This document shows, piece after piece, positions 31,949 through 41,050 of a DNA stretch of 41,536 nucleotides (position 1 is its first letter; every line of letters starts with the position of its first letter). The position numbers and the translations under genes are program-made. The notes beneath the pieces are model-generated. The model was not told where the DNA came from. It made no database searches and worked only from the letters and a program-made list of their open reading frames with translations. The DNA comes from Pseudomonadota bacterium (lineage in GTDB: Bacteria; Verrucomicrobiota; Verrucomicrobiia; Limisphaerales; SXTU01), in NCBI GenBank assembly GCA_009924135.1, contig RFSE01000034.1, forward strand, positions 1-41,536, in the 5' to 3' direction.

Positions 31949-34864
31949 TCACACCAGCTCCTGCCCCCCGCCGTCATGCCCTTCGCCATCGAGGTCGATA
32001 AGGATGTCGCGCGGCTCGGCTCCCTTGCTGGGACCGACGTAGCCACGCTCTTCGAGCACGTCCATGATGCGCGCGGCGCGGCCGTAGCCGATCTTGAGCC
32101 GGCGTTGCAGCAGGGAGACGCTGGCCTTCTGCTCGCTGCGGATGACTTCCACGCACTGCTCGATGAGTTCCTCGTCCGCACCTTCACCCTCCTCGGCGTC
32201 GAAGGGCTGGGCGACGGTGCTCGGGGCCTTCTGCAAGGCGTTATGAATCTCTGTGTCGTAGAAGTTGGTCTTGTCCGTATTCTGCTTCGCGATGAAGTCC
32301 ACGCACTCGTTGATTTCCTCGTCGGTGATCAGCACGCCCTGCGCGCGGATGAGCCGGGCGGAACCGGGTGGCAAATAGAGCATGTCGCCCTTGCCCAGCA
32401 GCTTGTCTGCACCCATCGCATCCAGAATCGTGCGTGAGTCCACCTTGCTCGCAACCTGGAAGGCGATGCGCGCCGGGATGTTGGCCTTGATGACGCCAGT
32501 GATCACGTCCACGGACGGGCGCTGCGTGGCGACAATGCAGTGGATGCCCGCCGCGCGGGCCATCTGCGTGATGCGGGCGATGCACATTTCCACGTCCGCC
32601 GGGGCGACGAGCATCAGGTCCGCAAGTTCGTCGATGATGCAGACGATGTAGCTGAGCTTCTCGGGAATGATGATGTCCTCATCGCGCGGGACGACGATCT
32701 GCTCGTCGATCTGCACGGCAAAACCATCCGCACCCGCTTCAACTTTTTCCTTCACTGACGACAAGGGCAGTTCCAACTCCTGCTGCGGCAGGGGCTTGTC
32801 CTTGGGCCGGTCGTTGAACGATCTGATGTTACGGACCCCGACGCGGGCGAAAATCTGGTAACGCTTCTCCATCTCGTTGACCACCCAACGCAAGGCGAGG
32901 ATGACCTTCTTGGGATCAGTGACGACGGGGACGACGAGGTGCGGCAGGGCATTGTACTGCTGCAACTCGACGACCTTGGGATCGATCATCACGAAGCGGA
33001 GCTGGTCGGGCGAGAACTTGTAGAGCAGCGAGGCAACGATGGAGTTGATGCAGACGGACTTGCCGGAACCGGTACTGCCGGCGATGAGCACATGCGGCAT
33101 CTCCGCGAGGTCCGCGATCACCGGCGTACCGTAAACATCCTTGCCCAGCGCGAGCGGGATGCGCGCCTTGGTGTTCTTCCATTCATCCGACTCAAGCAGG
33201 TCCCGCATGATGACCTTGGTCTTGATGCGGTTCGGCACTTCGATGCCGACGGAGGACTTGCCCGGCACAGGCGCAAGGATGTGGATGCGCTCGGCCTTGA
33301 GCGCGGCAGCAATGTTGTTCGTGAGCGCGGTGATCTTCTCGAGCTTCACGCCCGGTGCCGGATGCAGCTCGTAGCGCGTGATGGTGGGGCCCTTGGTGAT
33401 GTCGCCCATCGCGACCTCGATGTCGAACTGCGCAAGGGTGTTGCGCATCAACTGCGCATTGGCCATCAGGTCCTCCTTGGACTCCGTGGGCTTCACAGTC
33501 ATGTCCGGATGCTGGAGGAAATCCAGCGGCGGGAGCTGGTAATTGCCAATCAGCGGCACGCTTGCCACCGTCACCGGCTTGGGCTTCTTCGGCTGCGGCC
33601 GGGGGCGCGGACGCGGCGCGCCGCCGCTGTTGTCGAAAATAGCGGGTGGAACGTCTGCGGGTTTCGTTTCCTCCACCAATTTGGGCGGCTCGGCCACGGC
33701 GGCGGCCAGCGCATCGGCGACATGCACCAACGGTTCACCAGGGGCGACCAGGGCCGGAGCGGCAACCTTTTCAGGCTCAACCGGCAGGTCGTTTTTGACC
33801 GGCTTTTCAGTCTTCCTGGCCAGCGAGTTGTCCTTGCCGAGAATATCCTTCGTGGTGGCGGCAACGACTTCCTCCGCTTTGATGATGATCGCGTCCTCGG
33901 CGGGTTTGCTGCCCTCGCCCGGACTCCAATCATCCGCCGGCTTGGCTGGCTCCTTGCGCTTGGCCTTGGCGGAGAGGTCCGCACCGGGCTTGGGCTGCGG
34001 CACGCTCAGGTCGCGAATGAGCGGCGCAGGGATGGGCTTGCCGTCCGCGCCGATTTCCAGACCGGGCTTCTCGGGGGCCTTGTCGGCGACCTTGTCGGCG
34101 GCCTTTTCGGCCGGTTTCTCGGCGGGCTTCTCGGGCGCGGCCGCCGGTTCGCTGGCCTTCGCAGCCCGGGCCTTGCTAGCCTTTTCCAAATCTTCCTTCA
34201 ACCGCTTGGCTTCCTTCTCCAATTCCTTGGAACGCTTCTCCAGCGCAAGTTCCTCCGGAGTCGCGTCAGCGTCACTGGCCAGAGCATTATCCCCACGCTG
34301 GAACAGCCCATGCACCCAGTCCAGCAAGGCAAAATTTGTGAGGTAGAACAGGCCGACTAGGTAAAGGGTGAGAAACACGAGCGTGGCACCGAGCGTGCCC
34401 AGAAAGTGTTTGAAGAGATACTGGTTCAACCAATGCCCCACAGCTCCACCCGGCCAAGGCGCGTTGATGGCCAGGATGATGCGGTCGAAGACTCCGGCGG
34501 TCAGGTCGAACACTCCCGTGAGACACAGCAGCAAGATTAGGCACCACGGCCACCGGCGCCGCAGGTGTTGCAGCACCTCAACGAACGGCACCAGGCCGAC
34601 GAGCACCAGCAGCGGGGGAAACAAGTACGCGGCCGCGCCAAAGGCGAAAAAGCCGGTGTTGGCCACATGCGCGCCCAGCCGCCCGATAAGGTTGTGAATT
34701 TCAACATTCGGCTCGGCGGTGTTCAGCGCCACGTCGTTCTTATCAAACGAAAACTGCGCCAGCAGCAGGAGCACGGCCCCGGCCAGCAGCACCAAGCCGA
34801 GAATGCCGCCTTCCCCGCGGGGTTGCGGTTGCTCCTTCTCTTCCGAGTTGTCCTTACGAGCCAC
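31949..34864 (-). CDS. ftsK: FtsK/SpoIIIE DNA translocase
   Basis: A 971-residue septal DNA pump that coordinates chromosome segregation with division. Four N-terminal membrane segments (GILGLVLLAGAVLLLLAQ; GFFAFGAAAYLFPPLLVLVGL; WCLILLLCLTGVFDL; GTLGATLVFLTLYLVGLFYL) precede a long Ala/Pro/Lys/Glu linker (~195-430). The motor has Walker A AGSTGSGKSVCINSIV (~595), Walker B RFVMIDPK, IVCIIDELADLMLVA and ATQRPSVDVITGVIKANIP. The C-terminal winged-helix gamma domain (ELIEQCVEVIRSEQKASVSLLQRRLKIGYGRAARIMDVLEERG) binds KOPS-like sequences in other species. Confidence 0.97.
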   Translation of the reverse strand: MARKDNSEEKEQPQPRGEGGILGLVLLAGAVLLLLAQFSFDKNDVALNTAEPNVEIHNLIGRLGAHVANTGFFAFGAAAYLFPPLLVLVGLVPFVEVLQHLRRRWPWCLILLLCLTGVFDLTAGVFDRIILAINAPWPGGAVGHWLNQYLFKHFLGTLGATLVFLTLYLVGLFYLTNFALLDWVHGLFQRGDNALASDADATPEELALEKRSKELEKEAKRLKEDLEKASKARAAKASEPAAAPEKPAEKPAEKAADKVADKAPEKPGLEIGADGKPIPAPLIRDLSVPQPKPGADLSAKAKRKEPAKPADDWSPGEGSKPAEDAIIIKAEEVVAATTKDILGKDNSLARKTEKPVKNDLPVEPEKVAAPALVAPGEPLVHVADALAAAVAEPPKLVEETKPADVPPAIFDNSGGAPRPRPRPQPKKPKPVTVASVPLIGNYQLPPLDFLQHPDMTVKPTESKEDLMANAQLMRNTLAQFDIEVAMGDITKGPTITRYELHPAPGVKLEKITALTNNIAAALKAERIHILAPVPGKSSVGIEVPNRIKTKVIMRDLLESDEWKNTKARIPLALGKDVYGTPVIADLAEMPHVLIAGSTGSGKSVCINSIVASLLYKFSPDQLRFVMIDPKVVELQQYNALPHLVVPVVTDPKKVILALRWVVNEMEKRYQIFARVGVRNIRSFNDRPKDKPLPQQELELPLSSVKEKVEAGADGFAVQIDEQIVVPRDEDIIIPEKLSYIVCIIDELADLMLVAPADVEMCIARITQMARAAGIHCIVATQRPSVDVITGVIKANIPARIAFQVASKVDSRTILDAMGADKLLGKGDMLYLPPGSARLIRAQGVLITDEEINECVDFIAKQNTDKTNFYDTEIHNALQKAPSTVAQPFDAEEGEGADEELIEQCVEVIRSEQKASVSLLQRRLKIGYGRAARIMDVLEERGYVGPSKGAEPRDILIDLDGEGHDGGGQELV

Positions 34865-34915
34865 GCGCAGAGACTAGGTGATGACGGGGGAAAATGAGAA
34901 TGTAAAAAGCGGGGC

Positions 34916-35875
34916 TCAAGCGGCGGCCAAAGCGCCGCCGCAACTGCTGCCCGCACCAGCGGTGCAAGCCAAACAATGGTCGCCGGTTCGGATGGCTCGG
35001 CCGGCCAGTTCCGCCGGCGACACGTCCCAAAGACGAAGCGGCCCGCCGTTGGATTCCGCATTCACCCCCATCCCAAGCATCTGGTTGAAGTCGCAGTCAT
35101 ACAGTTCGCCGAGCCAGCCGACACTCAGCGTGCTGCGGCACATGAGCCCGTCCACGGTCGCCGGGTTGAAGGCGTTGGCAAGCAGTTCGAGATAGGCGTC
35201 CCATTCGCCGCGCGACCGCAAATCCTCGGCAAACCGTGCGATGGGCTGGTTGGTGATGGTGAAGAGGTGCGTGAATTCGATGCCGTAACGGGCGCGCAGC
35301 TCCACCTTGTAGTCCGCCTCCAGTTCCGCCTGCGGTGGCGGCAGTTTCGGGCCAAGCGGGTTGTAAACCAGATTCAACGGCAACCGCGTGCCATAGCCAA
35401 CGCTGTTCAGCCTGCGGAGCGCCCGGATGCTTTTCTCAAACACGCCATCACCGCGCTGGGCGTTGACGTTCTCCTCCAGATAACACGGCAGCGACGCAAT
35501 GACTTCTACTGCGTTGGCGGCGAAAAACTCCGGCAGCCAGGCGAAGGATTCGGTCTCGATGATCGTAAGATTGTTGCGGTCAATGACATGGCAGTCACTG
35601 GCACGGGCGGTCTCCACGAGAAAGCGGAAGTGCTCACTCAACTCCGGAGCCCCACCCGTGATGTCCACAACCGCCGGCCGGTGCTCGTGAATCCAGTCGG
35701 CGATGCGCCGCGCCGTTGGGGCGTCCATCATCTCCGTGCGCCACGGCGCGGCGTCCACGTGGCAATGCCGGCAGGTCTGGTTGCACTGGCGGCCGACATT
35801 GATTTGCAGCGTGCGCAACGACTCGCGGCGGAGCGCGAGGCCGTGGTGGGTGAGAGCTTGGGCGAAGCGATTCAT
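34916..35875 (-). CDS. ArsS-like radical SAM/Cys-rich protein
   Basis: A 319-residue radical SAM enzyme. The CxxxCxxC cluster motif is C31, C35, C38 (GRQCNQTCRHCHVDAAP). Further landmarks are VDITGGAPELSEHFRFLV, VIASLPCY and NLVYNPLGPKLPP, then a C-terminal domain with CDFNQMLGM and CLACTAGAGSSCGG. This matches the radical SAM/Cys-rich (DUF3641) family, whose studied member ArsS acts in arsenosugar synthesis. No arsM or arsenic gene is nearby, so the substrate is open. ATG 35875 is preferred to an upstream in-frame codon. Confidence 0.9.
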   Translation of the reverse strand: MNRFAQALTHHGLALRRESLRTLQINVGRQCNQTCRHCHVDAAPWRTEMMDAPTARRIADWIHEHRPAVVDITGGAPELSEHFRFLVETARASDCHVIDRNNLTIIETESFAWLPEFFAANAVEVIASLPCYLEENVNAQRGDGVFEKSIRALRRLNSVGYGTRLPLNLVYNPLGPKLPPPQAELEADYKVELRARYGIEFTHLFTITNQPIARFAEDLRSRGEWDAYLELLANAFNPATVDGLMCRSTLSVGWLGELYDCDFNQMLGMGVNAESNGGPLRLWDVSPAELAGRAIRTGDHCLACTAGAGSSCGGALAAA

Positions 35876-35996
35876 CGCAAGGTTTCGACAGAGACGCACC
35901 TCCGCTCTGCGGGAAGGGAAAGCGCCGTCGCCGCTGCGCTCTGCCGGCGCAGTCCAAGACGTGCGCCGAGCTGAAGGGCGGTCGGGAAAAGGACGT

Positions 35997-37523
35997 TCAC
36001 AGCACCTTGAGCACGATCACCGTCACGTCATCCTGCTGTTCGGCACCTTTGCAGAAATCGCGCACCGCCAGATAAAGTGCATCCACGATCCGCGCCGCCG
36101 ACTGGTCGCGGTTCGCACGCAGCACGTCCAGCATCCGGTCCGTGCCAAACATTTCCTCATCTGGCCCCATGGCCTCCTCGATGCCGTCGGTCAGCAGCAG
36201 GACGAGTTCGCCCGGATGCAATACAATGGGCGGCAAGCTGCGATATTCAGTCGTGGCGCGGATGCCCAGCGGCACACCGGTGCGGCGCAGCTCCATCCGC
36301 ACGCTGCCATCAGGGGCGAGCACGAAGCCCGGCGGATGCCCGGCGCTCACGTAGGTCAGCAGGCGCTGCTGGGCGTCGAGCCGTCCGAGGAAGAGAGTTA
36401 CGAACCGTTCCGAGCCAATGTCCTCGGCCAGGGCGATGTTGGTGCGCGTAAGCACCTCCGCAGGATCAGCACGGTTCAATCCTGCAATGCGCACATAAGC
36501 ACGCGTCTCGGCCATGAGCAGCGCGGGACCAATGCCGTGGCCCGTCACATCCCCGACCACGAGACCAAGGCCGTTCTCGGCCATGGGAACAAAATCAAAA
36601 TAGTCCCCGCCCGCCGCCGCCGCCGGAAAGGATGCCCCGGCCACGTCGAAGCCCGGCAGGTGCGGTGCCACCTTCGGGAACAGATGCTGTTGAATCTCCC
36701 GCGCCACCCGGAATTGCTCGGCGTTTTCAAGCAACACACGGCGGTTGCGCTCGCGCTCGGTGATGTCGCGGATGAACGCCACGAACAGCCGCTGGCCACC
36801 CAGCTCCATGTCGTTGAAGGCGAGTTCGAGCAGGACTTCGGACCCGTCCTTCTTGAGGCCGGTGGTTTCGAGCGTGCGACGCTGGGCGGTGGTGACCAAT
36901 GGACCTTGCCGCTGGAACGTGGTGTCGGAAGTCTCGCGGAGCTTCTCCGGCAACAGCATGGCAAAATTTCTTCCAAGCAGTTCGCTGGGCGAGTAGCCGA
37001 AAATCATCTGGACGGCCGGATTCGCAAAAAGAATCGCGCTGTTGGTATCCATCAACAGGATGGCATCCGTGGCCGTCTCCCAGAGCAGACGGTAGCGCTG
37101 TTCACTCTCACGCAGTTCGTTCTCGGCCTTGTGGCGGGCCTGACGGACGGCGGCGTCGCGCAGCTCACGTTCCACGGCGGGCACAAGCCGGGCGAGGTTG
37201 CCCTTCATCAGGTAGTCGTTTGCCCCGGACTTCATGGAGGCGACGGCGATGTCTTCGCCGATGCCGCCGGAAACGATGATGAAGGGGATGTCGAGCTTGG
37301 TGGCCTGGAGGAGCTGCAGCGCGAGCGTGGCGTTGAAGCCGGGCAGGTTGTAATCTGAGAGGACGAGGTCCCACTGCTTGTTCGCCAGCGCCGCAGCCAT
37401 GGCATCGGCGGTCTGGACGCGCTCGTAGCTCGTGGCGTAGCCGCCCCGGTCCAGCAGGCGGACGAGCATCTTGGCGTCAAACTCGGAGTCTTCGACTACG
37501 AGAACGCGCAAGGGCTGTTTCAT
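35997..37523 (-). CDS. Response regulator-PAS-SpoIIE/RsbU-type phosphatase
   Basis: A 508-residue signalling protein. A receiver domain (~6-125) has the acidic pocket E11/D12, phosphoacceptor D57 (LVLSDYNLPG) and a conserved Lys (DYLMKGN). A PAS domain (~138-262) has YRLLWETATDAILLMDTNSAILFAN and ends in AFIRDITERERNRR. A PP2C/SpoIIE phosphatase (~290-505) has GGDYFDFVPM, GLVVGDVTGHGIGPALLMAETRA, YVSAGHPPGFVL, LLLTDGIEEAMGP and QQDDVTVIVLKV. By analogy with RsbU, it would dephosphorylate an anti-anti-sigma factor when its receiver is phosphorylated. No histidine kinase, anti-sigma factor or STAS gene is beside it. Confidence 0.92.
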   Translation of the reverse strand: MKQPLRVLVVEDSEFDAKMLVRLLDRGGYATSYERVQTADAMAAALANKQWDLVLSDYNLPGFNATLALQLLQATKLDIPFIIVSGGIGEDIAVASMKSGANDYLMKGNLARLVPAVERELRDAAVRQARHKAENELRESEQRYRLLWETATDAILLMDTNSAILFANPAVQMIFGYSPSELLGRNFAMLLPEKLRETSDTTFQRQGPLVTTAQRRTLETTGLKKDGSEVLLELAFNDMELGGQRLFVAFIRDITERERNRRVLLENAEQFRVAREIQQHLFPKVAPHLPGFDVAGASFPAAAAGGDYFDFVPMAENGLGLVVGDVTGHGIGPALLMAETRAYVRIAGLNRADPAEVLTRTNIALAEDIGSERFVTLFLGRLDAQQRLLTYVSAGHPPGFVLAPDGSVRMELRRTGVPLGIRATTEYRSLPPIVLHPGELVLLLTDGIEEAMGPDEEMFGTDRMLDVLRANRDQSAARIVDALYLAVRDFCKGAEQQDDVTVIVLKVL

Positions 37524-37543
37524 GGCGGCAGCTTAGGGAAAAC

Positions 37544-38341
37544 TCAGACGCCTAACAACTCCCGCGCTTTCACGGCGAGGTCGGCCTCGCGCATGAGCGA
37601 TTCGCCGACAAGAATCGCGCGGGCCCCAGCGCGCTTGAGCCGCAGCACATCGGCCCGGGTGTGGATGCCGCTTTCGGCCACGAGCAGTGCGTTGGAATTC
37701 GCGCTGGAGAAGAGCCGGGCGGCGATGCGTTCCGTGGTGGCCATGTCCACGGTGAAAGTTTTGAGGTCGCGGTTGTTTACGCCGATGAGCTTCGCCCCGG
37801 CAGCAAGCGCGCGATCCAGCTCGGCTTCGTCATGCACTTCCACCAACGCCGCCAGACCGGCCTCGGTAGCAAGCTGGTGGAACTCACGGAGCTGCTGGTC
37901 ATCGAGGATCGCGACGATCAGCAGGATGGCATCCGCACCCCACTGCACCGCCTCACGAATCTGCCGGGCATCAATGATGAAGTCCTTGCGCAGCAGCGGC
38001 AGGTCCACGGCGGCCCGGATGGCAGCGAGGTAATCCAGCGAGCCTTGGAAGAACTTCTCGTCGGTGAGCACCGAAAGGCAGCTCGCCCCGGCGGCCTGAT
38101 ATTCCAAGGCAATTTTCACCGGATCGAAGTCCGCGCGGATAATGCCCTTTGACGGCGATGCCTTCTTCACCTCGGCGATGAGCGCGACGTCGCCGCAGCG
38201 AGGCTGACGCAGCGCGCCGAAGAAATCGCGCAGCCCGCGCTGCTTCAGTGCGCTTTGCAACTCGGCGACCGTCACGGGTTCATCCGGGAGCCGGGCGATT
38301 TCGAGCCGCTTTTGGGCGACGATGGTGTCGAGGATGGACAA
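37544..38341 (-). CDS. trpC: Indole-3-glycerol-phosphate synthase
   Basis: A 265-residue (beta/alpha)8 enzyme that converts CdRP to indole-3-glycerol phosphate in tryptophan synthesis. Catalytic and binding motifs are IAEVKKASPSKG, LLRKDFIIDARQI, LVEVHDEAEL, IGVNNRDLKTF, LVAESGI and AILVGESLM. The start is TTG 38341; no Shine-Dalgarno is obvious. It stands without other trp genes in the window. A short repeat-rich gap separates it from prfB upstream on the same strand. Confidence 0.97.
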   Translation of the reverse strand: MSILDTIVAQKRLEIARLPDEPVTVAELQSALKQRGLRDFFGALRQPRCGDVALIAEVKKASPSKGIIRADFDPVKIALEYQAAGASCLSVLTDEKFFQGSLDYLAAIRAAVDLPLLRKDFIIDARQIREAVQWGADAILLIVAILDDQQLREFHQLATEAGLAALVEVHDEAELDRALAAGAKLIGVNNRDLKTFTVDMATTERIAARLFSSANSNALLVAESGIHTRADVLRLKRAGARAILVGESLMREADLAVKARELLGV

Positions 38342-38420
38342 AGTAACTAGTGCTGAGTGATTAGTGGCAAAAGGGTGCGCCGGATGTCATGGGCTGACTA
38401 ATAACTAATTACTGCCTACT
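38342..38420. repeat. Inverted heptamer blocks between prfB and trpC
   Basis: 38342-38369 reads as four AGT-starting 7-mers (AGTAACT, AGTGCTG, AGTGATT, AGTGGCA). The opposite strand from 38420 leftward gives AGTAGGC, AGTAATT, AGTTATT, AGTCAGC. Arms pair at about 17 of 24 positions. The prfB stop codon lies in the right arm. Confidence 0.7.
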
Positions 38421-39559
38421 CCTCCTCATCCTTCACGCCCTGCATCCGCTTGGCGGGACAGCCGGCGCGGAGCCAGCCGTTGACGTAGTCGTCCAGCGCG
38501 CCGTCCATGACGGCCTGCACGTTGCTGGTCTGCACGCCGGTGCGGAGGTCCTTCACCATGCGGTAGGGCTGGAAGACGTAGCTGCGAATCTGCTGGCCGA
38601 AACCAATCGCACCCTTCTCGCCATAGAAGCGTTCCATCTCGGACTTCTGCTGGTCCTCGCGCAACGCGTAGAGCTTGGCCAGCAGCATCTTCATACAGGT
38701 GGCACGGTTCTGGTGCTGCGAGCGTTGCCCCTGTGATGCGACGATGATGCCCGTGGGCACGTGGGTGATGCGGACGGCGGTCTCGACCTTGTTCACGTTC
38801 TGGCCGCCCTTGCCGCCGGAGCGGAAGGTGTCCGTCTGGAGGTCGATGGGATTGATGACAATCTCTCCTGCCTCCTCGATCTCCGCGATCACGTCCACAC
38901 TGGCGAAGCTCGTGTGGCGCCGCTGATTCGAGTCGAACGGCGAAATGCGCACGAGGCGATGCACGCCGCGCTCGGCCTTGGCGAAGCCATAGGCGTTCTC
39001 GCCCTCGATGGTCATGGTGGCGCTCTTGATGCCCGCCACATCGCCTTGAAGAATATCGGTGACCTCGGCCTTCCAGCCCCGCAGTTCGGCCCAGCGCTGA
39101 TACATGCGCAGGAGCATGTTCGCCCAGTCCTGCGCCTCGGTACCGCCGGCACCGGCGTTGATGCTGAGGATGCAGCCGTTTTTATCGTGCGGCCCTTTGA
39201 GGAGGAAACGCAGTTCGAGCGCATCCAAGTCGGCGGCGAACTTCGTGACGTCGCGCGTGAGTTCGGCGAGCACGGCGGGCTGGGCCTCGGGCGGTTCGGC
39301 CTCGCCCAGCTCCACCATCATGTGGAAGTCCTCGAGCTGCTTCTCGGCGGCGACCAAAGGGTCCACCTTCTTGCGGAGGGCATTGGCCTCATCGATGGAC
39401 TTCTGCGCCTGCTCGCGGTTGTTCCAAAAATCATCCTGCGACATCACGGAGTCTAGCTCCGCAATGCGCTTCTGCGCGCCCGGCAAGTCAAAGAAACCTC
39501 CGCAACTGGGAGAGTTTCTCGGCTGTGGCTACCAACTGGGCTTTGACCGCGTCGAACAT
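38416..39559 (-). CDS. prfB: Peptide chain release factor 2, made by +1 programmed frameshift
   Basis: RF2 recognises UGA and UAA stop codons. A short first segment runs from ATG 39559 for 23 codons (MFDAVKAQ...LSQLRRFL) to an in-frame TGA. A +1 shift on CTT-TGA-C joins it to [17 protein letters not shown] and the rest. The main part has the RF2 anticodon-like SPF tripeptide ([14 protein letters not shown]) and the catalytic GGQ ([20 protein letters not shown]). About 380 residues after the shift, slightly longer than E. coli RF2. The frameshift is the known autoregulatory circuit, in which low RF2 favours shifting. Confidence 0.96.
39487..39501 (-). promoter_or_regulatory. prfB: prfB +1 programmed frameshift site
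   Basis: Read on the minus strand: GGAGG, three nt, CTT, TGA, C. The internal Shine-Dalgarno-like GGAGG (39501-39497), the slippery CTT and the in-frame TGA followed by C reproduce the spacing of the E. coli site. Confidence 0.93.
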
Positions 39560-39849
39560 GGGGCCGGAATCTACGGGGAAACGGCGGTTTGCCCAGCAGA
39601 ATTTCCAAAGTTGAACGCCAGCAGGATTGCTCAGACAGCGCGGATTGAAAGCACGGGAGGCAAAATACTTACCAGATAACAAACTGCTCTCACCGGATAA
39701 CCTCCTTGCCACTTTTCAGGAAATCCCCGACCGGAAGCCCAGATTCGCATGGAACGTAATGGCACGCCCAGTGCTTACACCTTCGGACGTAGTCAGTAAA
39801 CACCTCGGTCTCCTGCGACTTAATCTTGGTTCATAACAACATACCCCCT
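39560..39849. other. Divergent region between prfB and the pseudopilin gene
   Basis: About 290 bp with no gene. It contains the sigma-54 promoter for the pseudopilin and presumably the prfB promoter. Confidence 0.6.
39760..39775 (+). promoter_or_regulatory. Sigma-54 (-24/-12) promoter of the pseudopilin gene
   Basis: TGGCACGCCCAGTGCT: the -24 GG and -12 GC are exactly ten nt apart, and TGGCACG matches the consensus left half. The start site would fall near 39786, about 64 nt before the pseudopilin ATG. Confidence 0.75.
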
Positions 39850-40212
<363 letters not shown>

Positions 40213-40450
40213 GCCGTAAGCTGCGCGTTACCCTGGAAGGCTGGCTCACGACTGGGCTTCGCCATCCAGATCAAGTTCGGAGTTCCGGCTTAACTACTTC
40301 TTTAAATACGGCCATGGAAATGGTTTCGGCAGGCGAGCCTGAGATGATCGACCGATTAACAACATCGTTGGGGCATGTTCATGGGAAATCGGCTTGCTTC
40401 ATGATTTTGAGTTCTCAGACGGTGGAGGTCGGCGCTGTCACTTAGCTGGA

Positions 40451-41050
40451 TTAATATGCAGCTCCCACGCGGGCTGCCGTCGCCGGTGTCACCGCCGGCA
40501 CGGCCATCAGCCGACATATTGCTTCCAGGGACTTCTGCACCATCTCCGTTGGGGCCTTGGTCATGATGCCACGCAGGACGATGCGGTCCTTGATGCACCC
40601 GCCCACCGTCGCTATTTCCATCTCCGAAGGGAACAACCCCAGGGAGGAAACGCGGGTCAGCAGCCCGCCCAGGAAGCCGACCTGATCTGGCGCTTCAAGA
40701 TGCAAACCCAGTTGCAGGTCCTTTCGCCGCACAATCGTGAAGGTGCTCAATTGTGGCGTGGTGAACGCCGTTATTGCCGGACGCTGAAGAGCCAATGCGA
40801 GGTAATCCACCTGGTCTGGCCGGAGTTGACTCCGCTGGAAATCCAGCACCACCCGCGCCTCCCAGCCCAGCGCATCATTCTGCACCGCCCGACCGGAAAC
40901 GAGGGAAACCTGCCGGTCGGTCAATCCGCGCAGCAGATAGGCGAGCCAGTGCGGGTGAGGAAAAGCCCCGCGAAACGCCACCTCCACGGTGCCTTCGGGC
41001 AGCCGTCGGAGCGCAAACGTCGGTTGGTCGGATGACAATGAGGTCGTCAT
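40451..41050 (-). CDS. Unknown protein with possible ACT-like C-terminal domain
   Basis: A 199-residue protein. The C-terminal half has the pattern LHLEAPDQVGFLGGLLTRVSSLGLFPSEMEIATVGGCIKDRIVLRG, which reads like an ACT-type regulatory fold (beta-alpha-beta with 'D..G.L..ll..l...g..i..a.i.t.g....d...v'). The N-terminal half (FALRRLPEGTVEVAFRGAF...RVVLDFQRSQLRP) is unassigned. No catalytic domain is apparent. It stands alone at the edge of the window, convergent with the pseudopilin gene. Confidence 0.68.
   Translation of the reverse strand: MTTSLSSDQPTFALRRLPEGTVEVAFRGAFPHPHWLAYLLRGLTDRQVSLVSGRAVQNDALGWEARVVLDFQRSQLRPDQVDYLALALQRPAITAFTTPQLSTFTIVRRKDLQLGLHLEAPDQVGFLGGLLTRVSSLGLFPSEMEIATVGGCIKDRIVLRGIMTKAPTEMVQKSLEAICRLMAVPAVTPATAARVGAAY

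Noticed and set aside
32939-34360. Plus-strand open frame opposite ftsK
   Set aside because: Shadow of the ftsK linker and motor; no homologous pattern.
35703-37358. Plus-strand open frame opposite the RsbU-type phosphatase and ArsS-like gene
   Set aside because: Covers parts of two clear minus-strand genes and shows no domain.
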